Shown here piece after piece: positions 1-5,224 of a DNA stretch of 5,509 nt. The position numbers and the translations under genes are program-made. Within the stretch, counting starts at the first letter, position 1. Every line of letters starts with the position of its first letter. A model generated the notes under the pieces. The model worked only from the letters and a program-made list of their open reading frames with translations. It was not told where the DNA came from and did not search any database. Origin of the DNA: Bacteroidales bacterium (GTDB lineage: Bacteria > Bacteroidota > Bacteroidia > Bacteroidales > UBA7960); assembly GCA_007122505.1 (NCBI GenBank), contig SKTQ01000245.1, positions 1-5,509 on the forward strand, in the 5' to 3' direction.

Positions 1-3
1 CGT

Positions 4-179
4 GGAATAAAATTATATTTTTCACCGCAAAGACGCAGAGCACGCAAAGAAAATGTACCAATGTATCAATGTGCAAATGTACAAATGACAGTCCTTTGCG
101 GTTTTTGCGTGATTTAATCTTTGCGGCCTTTGCGAGGAATAAAATTATATTTTTCACCGCAAAGACGCAGAGTACGCAA
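4..179. repeat. 44-bp direct repeat in two copies, 132 bp apart, with CGCAAAG inverted cores
   Basis: Positions 4-47 and 136-179 are the same 44-bp sequence with one difference (C at 38, T at 170). Each copy begins GGAATAAAATTATATTTTTC and continues into CACCGCAAAGACGCAGAG. The preceding bases (CGT at 1-3, CGA at 133-135) also nearly match, so the period is 132 bp and the first unit may start outside the window. The core CGCAAAG occurs forward at 26-32, 43-49 and 158-164, and reversed as CTTTGCG at 94-100, 119-125 and 128-134, so the stretch could fold into alternative hairpins. From memory, this kind of sequence is a dispersed intergenic repeat in environmental Bacteroidota and some other phyla. 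No transposase or other protein is encoded here. The repeat is seen directly; its mobility or function is unknown. Confidence 0.85.
53..84. repeat. 8-bp tandem array, 4 degenerate copies
   Basis: Four consecutive octamers are visible: ATGTACCA, ATGTATCA, ATGTGCAA and ATGTACAA, followed by a broken fifth copy starting ATG. The consensus is ATGTRYMA. The array sits between the two copies of the 44-bp direct repeat. It contains no start-to-stop frame of credible coding character and no known function can be assigned. Confidence 0.75.
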
Positions 180-207
180 GTTTTCAAAAATTTTATAACC
201 TGCTACT

Positions 208-242
208 TACTGCATACTGCTTACTTCCTACTTTTTACTTTC
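208..242. repeat. 7-bp degenerate tandem array TACTnnn, 5 copies
   Basis: Five consecutive heptamers begin with TACT: TACTGCA, TACTGCT, TACTTCC, TACTTTT and TACTTTC. The stretch just before (TGCTACT, 201-207) resembles a further eroded copy. This begins the pyrimidine-rich half of the left intergenic region. Heptad short tandem repeats are known between genes in several bacterial groups; the role here is unknown. Confidence 0.6.
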
Positions 243-260
243 TCCCCCTCACTCCTTCTC

Positions 261-296
261 TTAAGTCCCTTAAGTCCCTTAAGTCCCTTAAGTCCC
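261..296. repeat. 9-bp perfect tandem array TTAAGTCCC x4
   Basis: Four exact copies of TTAAGTCCC occupy 261-269, 270-278, 279-287 and 288-296. Because the copies are identical, the array is either young or kept uniform, and it is a good candidate for copy-number variation between strains. On the minus strand each unit reads GGGACTTAA, placing GGG runs every 9 bp. A further CCC at 302-304 adds a fifth run. Confidence 0.9.
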
Positions 297-304
297 ATCC
301 TCCC
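267..304 (-). other. Predicted G-quadruplex motif on the minus strand
   Basis: Read on the minus strand, GGG runs fall at 304-302, 296-294, 287-285, 278-276 and 269-267, separated by loops of 5, 6, 6 and 6 nt. This satisfies the usual G3N1-7 rule, with one spare run. The minus strand is the sense strand of the upstream yihY/brkB-like gene ending at 348, so the motif would lie in its RNA 3' tail if transcription continues. The motif is seen directly; actual folding is inferred. Confidence 0.6.
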
Positions 305-345
305 AGCTCTCAGCTCTCAGCTCTCAACTCTCAGCTCCCAGCTCC
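304..345. repeat. 7-bp tandem array CAGCTCT/CAGCTCC, 6 copies
   Basis: Six consecutive heptamers are present: CAGCTCT three times (304-324), CAACTCT (325-331), and CAGCTCC twice (332-345). The array ends 2 bp before the stop codon of the membrane protein gene, which reads TGA on the minus strand at 350-348. On that gene's strand it is purine-rich (GAGCTGA-like). It therefore forms the immediate 3' flank of the gene, where one would otherwise look for a terminator. Confidence 0.85.
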
Positions 346-347
346 CC

Positions 348-1277
348 TCACTCCATCGCCACAGGATATCTCTCTTCCATATCTTCGTGCAATACAGCAC
401 TTTTTTTCGGTCTGATTCCGTGTCCGAATTTGTTGGCCCACTGGCGGGTAAACTCTGCACCAAACAGCACGATCATAGCCACATACGACACCCATATCAG
501 GATGAGGATCAGGGCACCGGCCGCCCCGTAAGCTGAAGCGGGATCGTAATTGCTGAAATAAACCCTGATGCCGAACTGACCCAGTGCAAACAAAAGGGCA
601 GTGAGCAAAGACCCGATCCAAACAGAGCGCCAGCGGATGATGGCATCGGGGAGAAATTTGAACATGAGTGCAAACAGGGTGGTGGTGATCACCAGTGAAA
701 AGCCGTAATGGGAGATAAACATCAGGGGCCGGCGCAACTCTTCAAAGTGGGTTTTGATCCAGTCGCTGAAAGCGGCTACCAGGGAATTGAGCAGCATGGA
801 TACAAGTAACAGGAACCCGATGGCGAGAATGAGTCCGAAAGAAAGCAACCGGTCTTTCACATATTTCAGGAAGGCCTGCTTCGGTTTGGGAACCACACCC
901 CAGATGCGGTTTAGCGAAAGCTGCAGATGATAAAAAACAGTGGTGGCACCAAAAAGCAGGAATCCCACACCGGCAATAATTGCCCATTTGGACGATCCGG
1001 TGTCAGCGGCGCTGGCCACCATCGCCTCCACCATCCGGGCAGTGTCCCTGCCCATGGTATCGGCAATACGATGAGAAAGTTGTTGTGAAACCGCCTCCTC
1101 TCCAAAGAAATAACCTACAACCACAATCACAATCAAAAGCAGCGCCGGTAAGGAAAAAATGGAATAGTAGGCAAGAATGGCACTCTGCCTCCAGGGGTTT
1201 GCTTCGTTCCATCGAAGGTATGTGTCCCTGAAAACATGCCAGAGGGTTACGGCCGTTTTCTTGATCTGTTTCGGCAT
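348..1277 (-). CDS. YihY/virulence factor BrkB family inner membrane protein
   Basis: This 309-residue protein matches the YihY/BrkB family in length and layout. Six hydrophobic segments are visible at about residues 35-57, 98-118, 143-168, 189-208, 218-236 and 250-272. Family-like motifs are QSAILAYYSIFSLPALLL (31-48), LQLSLNRIW (118-126), FKFLPDAIIRWRSVWIGSLL (206-225), ASAYGAAGAL (247-256) and LFGAEFTRQW (271-280). The charged C-terminal tail is cytoplasmic by inference. The family was once mislabelled ribonuclease BN; its function is poorly known, and BrkB of Bordetella was linked to serum resistance. The ATG at 1277 is preceded by a weak AAAGAG (1287-1282), and the N-terminus fits family members. 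The gene lies downstream of folE but is separated from it by a strong terminator, so it probably has its own promoter, which I could not identify. No ordinary terminator follows; the 3' flank is a purine-rich repeat array. Confidence 0.9.
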   Translation of the reverse strand: MPKQIKKTAVTLWHVFRDTYLRWNEANPWRQSAILAYYSIFSLPALLLIVIVVVGYFFGEEAVSQQLSHRIADTMGRDTARMVEAMVASAADTGSSKWAIIAGVGFLLFGATTVFYHLQLSLNRIWGVVPKPKQAFLKYVKDRLLSFGLILAIGFLLLVSMLLNSLVAAFSDWIKTHFEELRRPLMFISHYGFSLVITTTLFALMFKFLPDAIIRWRSVWIGSLLTALLFALGQFGIRVYFSNYDPASAYGAAGALILILIWVSYVAMIVLFGAEFTRQWANKFGHGIRPKKSAVLHEDMEERYPVAME

Positions 1278-1359
1278 TCGGCTCTTTGTTTTAACCGTTG
1301 ATAATTTTTCCCGGGCTTGTTTTGCCTAAAATAAGCATTTTTTTCAAAACAGGCCATCT

Positions 1360-1403
1360 AAAAAAAAGTCTCCAATGAATCAGGATGCCTGATCCATTGG
1401 AGA
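1360..1403 (-). terminator. Rho-independent terminator of folE
   Basis: On the minus strand, a hairpin spans 1403-1369. Its outer stem is 9 bp (1369-1377 with 1395-1403), then one mismatch (1378/1394), then a 6-bp inner stem (1379-1384 with 1388-1393) and a 3-nt loop. It is followed after two bases (A, C) by eight consecutive T residues (1367-1360). It starts 34 bp past the folE stop codon and separates folE from the membrane protein gene. There is no matching T-run on the plus strand, so it acts in the minus direction. Confidence 0.92.
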
Positions 1404-1436
1404 AATGGTTTGTTTTGCTTTCCTGTATGTGAAAAC

Positions 1437-2153
1437 TTAATGCAGGTTTGATCCGATCAGGTGAATAAACTCAGCACGGGTTTTCTCCGTCAGGAAGGCC
1501 CCGGTGAAGTCGCTGGTAGTAGTAACGGAATTCTGCTTCTGGATGCCGCGCATCATCATGCAGTAATGGTGTGCTTCAATCACCACGGCAACCCCCATAG
1601 GATTGAGTGTTTGCTGGATGCATTCTTTGATTTGGGTAGTGAGACGCTCCTGCACCTGTAAACGCCTGGCGTAGGCATCAACTACCCGCGGTATCTTACT
1701 AAGGCCAACAATGTATTTATTCGGGATATAGGCTACATGTGCTTTCCCAACAAATGGCAGCATATGGTGCTCACACATTGAATAGATCTCAATGTCTTTT
1801 ACTATTACCATCTGTTTGTAGTCTTCCTGGAACATGGCCGACTTCAAAATCTTGGCCGGATCAAGATCATAACCGTGTGTCAAAAACTGCATGGCTTTGG
1901 CTACCCGCTCCGGTGTTTTTTCCAACCCTTCACGCGAGGGATCCTCACCAACGAGATGCAAAACCTGTTCGTAATGCCCGGCAAGTTCCTGAATCTTTTT
2001 AGGGTTATACTGATCAATTTTTTCATAGTCATCCATCTTGTTCTCGATGACCATATCCCGGTTGATTTCTGATGCCATTTTATTGTCTTTTAGGGTGTTG
2101 AATGTTAATTGCTCCGTAATTTTTCGTGCTTTGTTCATATGCCATTTGATCAT
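1437..2153 (-). CDS. folE: GTP cyclohydrolase I (FolE)
   Basis: FolE converts GTP to 7,8-dihydroneopterin triphosphate plus formate, the first step towards folate, tetrahydropterins and 7-deazaguanines. The zinc ligands are clear: Cys127 and His130 in SMCEHHMLPF, and Cys198 in EAHHYCMMMRG; the 71-residue gap between the cysteines equals that of E. coli FolE (Cys110/Cys181). Other family blocks are GEDPSREGLEKTPERVAKAM (69-88), LSKIPRVVDAYARRLQVQER (151-170) and QKQNSVTTTSDFTGAF (205-220). The start is uncertain. The longest frame gives 238 residues, but conserved sequence begins only near residue 51. In-frame ATG codons at 2138, 2078, 2054 and 2036 are alternatives, and none has a strong ribosome site. 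The first ATG lies inside an 18-bp inverted repeat, which favours a downstream start such as 2078. The gene follows the pterin synthase gene by 71 bp on the same strand, as a probable two-gene unit. Confidence 0.96.
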   Translation of the reverse strand: MIKWHMNKARKITEQLTFNTLKDNKMASEINRDMVIENKMDDYEKIDQYNPKKIQELAGHYEQVLHLVGEDPSREGLEKTPERVAKAMQFLTHGYDLDPAKILKSAMFQEDYKQMVIVKDIEIYSMCEHHMLPFVGKAHVAYIPNKYIVGLSKIPRVVDAYARRLQVQERLTTQIKECIQQTLNPMGVAVVIEAHHYCMMMRGIQKQNSVTTTSDFTGAFLTEKTRAEFIHLIGSNLH

Positions 2154-2165
2154 CGTTCGATGATC
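2148..2165. promoter_or_regulatory. 18-bp inverted repeat at the 5' end of folE
   Basis: GATCATCG-TT-CGATGATC has two perfect 8-bp arms around a 2-bp centre, and a further GATC (2165 region: CGATGATCGATC) adjoins it. It covers the upstream-most possible folE ATG (2153-2151). The size and symmetry fit a dimeric regulator's site or an RNA hairpin that would hide that ATG. There is no T-run, so it is not a terminator. The inverted repeat is certain; the regulatory role is speculative. Confidence 0.35.
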
Positions 2166-2224
2166 GATCTGGTCTGTTAATGGGGAACTGATCTTTTATT
2201 CATCCAAAAAATGAAACAGTCATG

Positions 2225-2644
2225 TTATCTCTCCTGACCGTAATATTCCACATAATTGTTTTCCGTTTCAATCAGTTTTACGCAGTATAACCTGGCTCCC
2301 AAAGCGTCTATATGCCCCTCTATCTGTTCCCAAATGCCGATGGCAAGATTTTCGGTGGATGCAAGCCTGTGTTTCATAAAATCTACCTCCAGATTGATGT
2401 TGCGATGATCAAGCTTATCTGTTACGTGCTCCTCAATGATTTGACTCAGGGTTTTTAAATTAAGTACAAATCCTGTTGACGGGTCAACGTCGCCTTCCAC
2501 AGTAACATACAAGGTATAATTGTGTCCGTGCCATTTGGGATTGGAACATTTCCCGAATACTTCCCGGTTTTTTTGATCATCCCAGTCGGGACGAAACAAA
2601 CGGTGTGCTGCGTTGAATGTCTCTCTGCGGGTAATGCGCATCAT
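2225..2644 (-). CDS. 6-pyruvoyl/6-carboxytetrahydropterin synthase family protein (PTPS/QueD)
   Basis: This 139-residue protein acts on dihydroneopterin triphosphate, the FolE product, giving 6-pyruvoyltetrahydropterin (biopterin route) or 6-carboxytetrahydropterin (queuosine route). Zinc ligands are His14 (FNAAHRL), His39 and His41 (WHGHNY). The catalytic residues are Cys33, Asp79 and His80 (KLDHRNIN), and the substrate-binding Glu is probably Glu126 in LIETENNYVEYYG. The STENLAIGIW block (96-105) is also typical. Spacings from Cys33 to His39, His41, Asp79 and His80 agree with what I recall for mammalian PTPS. The motif is C-x5-HGH (CSNPKWHGH), as in PTPS-II enzymes, whereas typical QueD has C-x3-HGH. 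Both routes remain possible because no queC, queE or sepiapterin reductase gene is in view. Tandem ATGs begin the frame and no strong ribosome site precedes them. The gene is upstream of folE on the same strand and heads a probable pterin unit. Confidence 0.93.
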   Translation of the reverse strand: MMRITRRETFNAAHRLFRPDWDDQKNREVFGKCSNPKWHGHNYTLYVTVEGDVDPSTGFVLNLKTLSQIIEEHVTDKLDHRNINLEVDFMKHRLASTENLAIGIWEQIEGHIDALGARLYCVKLIETENNYVEYYGQER

Positions 2645-2688
2645 GTTTTTCAGTACATTGGTTAAAAGCTAATTGTATTATTATTCTT

Positions 2689-2696
2689 CGAAAGTA
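2689..2696 (-). promoter_or_regulatory. Possible -7 element for the pterin gene pair
   Basis: On the minus strand 2696-2689 reads TACTTTCG, one base from the Bacteroidota -7 consensus TAnnTTTG, in an AT-rich stretch about 45 bp before the ATG at 2644. No convincing TTTG lies 19-21 bp upstream, so the assignment is weak. An exact TAGTTTTG occurs farther away at 2792-2785 and is an alternative, also without a clear -33 partner. Confidence 0.25.
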
Positions 2697-2824
2697 CAAA
2701 CAAAATTCCGGATTTGCATCCTGATTGCCGTTACCAGAATAAAAACCCATAAAAATGTTTATGTGTTTTCATACAAACATTAAACAAAACTATGCGCAAA
2801 AGGTTTAACCACAGTTCCTGTTCA

Positions 2825-2854
2825 TTGCTGCTGAGCGGCTCAGCAGAAAGTTTG
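2825..2854 (+). promoter_or_regulatory. Candidate promoter with a 19-bp palindromic operator in its spacer
   Basis: CTGCTGAGCGGCTCAGCAG (2828-2846) is a perfect palindrome with 9-bp arms around a single G. It is bordered on the left by TTG (2825-2827) and on the right by AAAGTTTG (2847-2854). These match the Bacteroidota -33 (TTG) and, with one mismatch, the -7 element (TAnnTTTG); the spacer is exactly 19 bp. A start near 2860 would leave a leader of about 75 nt before the permease ATG. The palindrome has no T-run on either side and is not a terminator. The palindrome is seen directly; the promoter and regulator binding are inference. Confidence 0.45.
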
Positions 2855-2920
2855 TGCATCTAAAAGGTGTAATGCGATTTGCACATTCTCTTTGAGAAAA
2901 AAACCGTAAACTTGCAGGCC

Positions 2921-2927
2921 AAAGGAG
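2921..2927 (+). promoter_or_regulatory. Shine-Dalgarno site of the ABC permease gene
   Basis: AAAGGAG lies 7 nt before the ATG at 2935 and 10 nt before a second in-frame ATG at 2938. It is the strongest ribosome site in the window and fixes the start at one of these two codons. Confidence 0.75.
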
Positions 2928-2934
2928 ATACCTT

Positions 2935-4437
2935 ATGATGCCAAAGCGTGAAATTGTGTTGAATTTGCTGAAGCATAGCTGGATCAGTTTCCGGAGGGCC
3001 CATTATTTTCAGCGAAGCCTTGGGGTAAAGACCCTGATGGGCTTCACCGCCCTGATTTTTTTGAGCTATTTGTATGCGGCGGGCCTGATGTTGCCTGCTT
3101 TGCTGCAGAATTATTTTCCGGAGCTTTTGCCCCATGAGGCTTTCTTCTCCCTTTGGCTGTACCTGTTTTTTGCTGAATTGACTGTACGTCTTGTTTTCCA
3201 AAAGCTACCCCGGCAAATGGTGCAAGCTTACCTCACCCTGCCGGTCAAAAGACGCACACTTGCCGGATACATTCTGACACGGTCCTGGTTCAGCATCTAC
3301 AATGTTTACCTGTATGCCCTCCTGTTGCCATTTTACTACAGGACATTATACCTCCATGTTTCGCCGGCAGCTTTCTGGATGGCACTTTTAGGCACGTTTT
3401 TGCTCAGCTCCCTGAACCATGCCATCACCATTGGCATGCGGACATGGCCGGCCAGGTTATCCCGTACTATCACCCTTGCACTGTTTTTGTTTGGATTCGT
3501 CATACTGGGAGGAATTCTTTATATGGCTGAATTCATGGAGTTTTCACGGCAAATGGGCCAGGCGGTCATTTCCGGTCAACCGATGGTTTTCATTATTCTG
3601 TTGTCACTGATCATCGTGTTGCAACTCCTGGCATTCAGGGGGTTGTTTGCATCTTTTTATGAATGGTCGGGTGCGCCTTCCCGTCCGGGTGCAGCAGGCC
3701 GTTCATCAATTGCCCGTTTCCTTGCGGCCGTTCCAATCTATGGCTTATATTGGGAGCTGGAGTGGCAACTGATTACACGTAACAAGCGTGCGGTTGGCGG
3801 GCTCAAACAATGGCCTTGGATTATCATCGCACTGCCTTTGTTTTTCTATTTTGATCCTTTCGGAGATGCTGAAAGATATATGTATCTCATGGTGATGGCT
3901 GCGGGCGGCTATGGTTTTGCGCATCTGCAATATGTATTTTCTTGGGAAAGCCGTTTCTTTGATCTGATCGCTGCCAGAAAGATAGATATGGAGGTGTTTA
4001 TCAGATCAAAATACTATTTCTACCTAACCATGGGTGCTGCCCAGGCCTTGCCGGTGTTGTTGCTGGTTGGTGTTTTGAGACCCGATCTGTTCTGGCCACT
4101 GTTTGGCATTTTTCTCTATGCCGTCGGTCCCGTTTTTGCCTATCTTTTCCTGACCGGTGTCAATAGCAGCACACGTATTAATCCCAACAAAAAGGCCGGC
4201 TTCAACCCCGAAGGAACCAGCGGCACGCTGTTCCTGGTCATTTTTGTTAGCATGTTTTCCGTGCTTATCCTCCAGGGTATAGTTTATATTTTACCTTTTT
4301 CGTCGGAAACAGGCCTGGCTCTGCTTACAGGTTTAATTGGCCTGGTGTTTATCCTTACACACAGATGGTGGATTGCGGCCGTATCCAAAAAGTTTGTCTT
4401 CCGAAAGTATCATAACCTTAAAAAATACAGGGAATAA
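2935..4437 (+). CDS. DUF5687-family ABC transporter permease
   Basis: This is a 500-residue polytopic membrane protein with about 11-12 hydrophobic segments, roughly at residues 33-58, 68-88, 118-136, 144-165, 178-198, 217-236, 293-306, 314-332, 360-382, 386-408, 430-453 and 458-476. Features I recall from the Bacteroidota DUF5687 family are the early HSWISFRRAHYF segment (14-25), the LQYVFSWESRFFDLIAARKI block (331-350) followed by RSKYYFYL (357-364), and RINPNKKAGFN (414-424) before the last two membrane segments. The protein has no ATPase motifs. It is the membrane half of a transporter whose ATPase gene follows after 2 bp, an organisation like ABC-2 type exporters. The substrate is unknown. 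The start is supported by a good Shine-Dalgarno, and a palindrome in the upstream promoter region suggests regulated expression. Family assignment is by recalled motif resemblance; the role as a permease is firmer because of the partner gene. Confidence 0.78.
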   Translation: MMPKREIVLNLLKHSWISFRRAHYFQRSLGVKTLMGFTALIFLSYLYAAGLMLPALLQNYFPELLPHEAFFSLWLYLFFAELTVRLVFQKLPRQMVQAYLTLPVKRRTLAGYILTRSWFSIYNVYLYALLLPFYYRTLYLHVSPAAFWMALLGTFLLSSLNHAITIGMRTWPARLSRTITLALFLFGFVILGGILYMAEFMEFSRQMGQAVISGQPMVFIILLSLIIVLQLLAFRGLFASFYEWSGAPSRPGAAGRSSIARFLAAVPIYGLYWELEWQLITRNKRAVGGLKQWPWIIIALPLFFYFDPFGDAERYMYLMVMAAGGYGFAHLQYVFSWESRFFDLIAARKIDMEVFIRSKYYFYLTMGAAQALPVLLLVGVLRPDLFWPLFGIFLYAVGPVFAYLFLTGVNSSTRINPNKKAGFNPEGTSGTLFLVIFVSMFSVLILQGIVYILPFSSETGLALLTGLIGLVFILTHRWWIAAVSKKFVFRKYHNLKKYRE

Positions 4438-4439
4438 TC

Positions 4440-5150
4440 ATGGCAATGATTCATATCCATAACCTCAAAAAAGCATACGGCGAGCAATTTGCGCTAACGA
4501 TTGAAAATTTGCAGATCGCGGAAGGCTCCATCACCGGAATTGTTGGCAACAACGGAGCCGGAAAAACCACGTTGTTTCGTTTGATCCTTGATCTTATCGA
4601 ACCCACATCGGGGGAGGTTTTCATTGGTAACGAGCCGGTTCGCTCAAATGATGCCTGGAAAAACTTCACCGGCAGCTATCTCGATGAGGGTTTTCTCATC
4701 GATTTTCTGAAGCCTGAAGAGTTTTTTTATTTCACAGGTAGGCTCTTTGGTATGGATGAAAAAGCCATCGACCAGCGCCTGTCAATGTATGACCGTTTCA
4801 TGGCCGGCGAGGTATTGGTTCAGGACAAATACATCCGTGACATGTCTTCGGGCAACAGGCAAAAAACGGGCATCGTTTCAGCTATGATGGTTGAGCCCCG
4901 TTTGTTGATCCTGGATGAGCCATTCAATTATCTGGACCCCAGCTCACAAATTTGGATAAAGCGGCTTATTAAAGAAGATAATGAAGCGCGAAAAACAACC
5001 ATGCTCATATCGAGTCATAACCTTACGCACCTTGTGGAGATATGCCATCGCATTATCCTGCTGGAGCGGGGCAAAGTGATTAAGGATCTTTCCCTGCCGG
5101 CAGATGACCCGGCCGAGGTGGAGCGTTACTTTTCCATGCAGGCGGAATAA
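4440..5150 (+). CDS. ABC transporter ATP-binding protein
   Basis: This 236-residue protein is a single nucleotide-binding domain that should power the preceding permease from the cytoplasmic face. Walker A is GNNGAGKT (36-43), Walker B is LLILDE (155-160) with Glu160 as catalytic base, the D-loop is NYLDP (164-168 region), and the switch histidine is His193 in SSHN. The signature is MSSGNRQK (135-142), a degenerate form of LSGGQ. At the Q-loop position, around GSYLDEGF (78-85), there is no glutamine, a variation also seen in ABC-2 type export ATPases. The ATG at 4440 lies 2 bp after the permease stop, with an AGGGA site (4429-4433) inside the end of the permease gene, so the two are translationally coupled or nearly so. 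An in-frame ATG at 4446 is a less likely start. The next gene is convergent; no clear terminator is visible between them. Confidence 0.94.
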   Translation: MAMIHIHNLKKAYGEQFALTIENLQIAEGSITGIVGNNGAGKTTLFRLILDLIEPTSGEVFIGNEPVRSNDAWKNFTGSYLDEGFLIDFLKPEEFFYFTGRLFGMDEKAIDQRLSMYDRFMAGEVLVQDKYIRDMSSGNRQKTGIVSAMMVEPRLLILDEPFNYLDPSSQIWIKRLIKEDNEARKTTMLISSHNLTHLVEICHRIILLERGKVIKDLSLPADDPAEVERYFSMQAE

Positions 5151-5224
5151 CACAGCAAATATCTTTGCTTACTTACCCGAAGCAATCGTTTGTGAGTGTG
5201 ACAATTTTGTACTAACCCTTGCTG

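Noticed and set aside
1..345. A CRISPR array
   Set aside because: The repeats are either short tandem units without spacers or a two-copy 44-bp repeat; there is no regular repeat-spacer pattern and no cas gene.
69..536. A plus-strand open frame of 155 codons over the repeat region and the end of the membrane protein gene
   Set aside because: Its translation is low-complexity (runs of LSPLSPLSP and SSQL) produced by the tandem repeats, and it then runs antisense into the conserved YihY/BrkB gene.
2206..2223. Small hairpin plus T-run after the pterin synthase stop codon on the minus strand
   Set aside because: The stem is only 4 bp (ATGA/TCAT), mostly A-T, so despite six T residues it is unlikely to terminate; the two pterin genes may well be co-transcribed.
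2878..2914. TTTG (2878 or 2891) with TAAACTTG (2907-2914) as a promoter for the permease gene
   Set aside because: The spacers are about 25 and 12 bp, outside the usual 19-21 bp, and the start would fall on the ribosome site.
2860..3201. A minus-strand open frame of 113 codons opposite the start of the permease gene
   Set aside because: The plus-strand frame has a good Shine-Dalgarno, membrane segments and a partner ATPase; the antisense frame has no recognisable features and would overlap it.
5154..5169. AGCAAA-TATC-TTTGCT inverted repeat just after the ATPase stop codon
   Set aside because: The stem is 6 bp with low G+C and no T-run follows on either strand, so I did not call a terminator.
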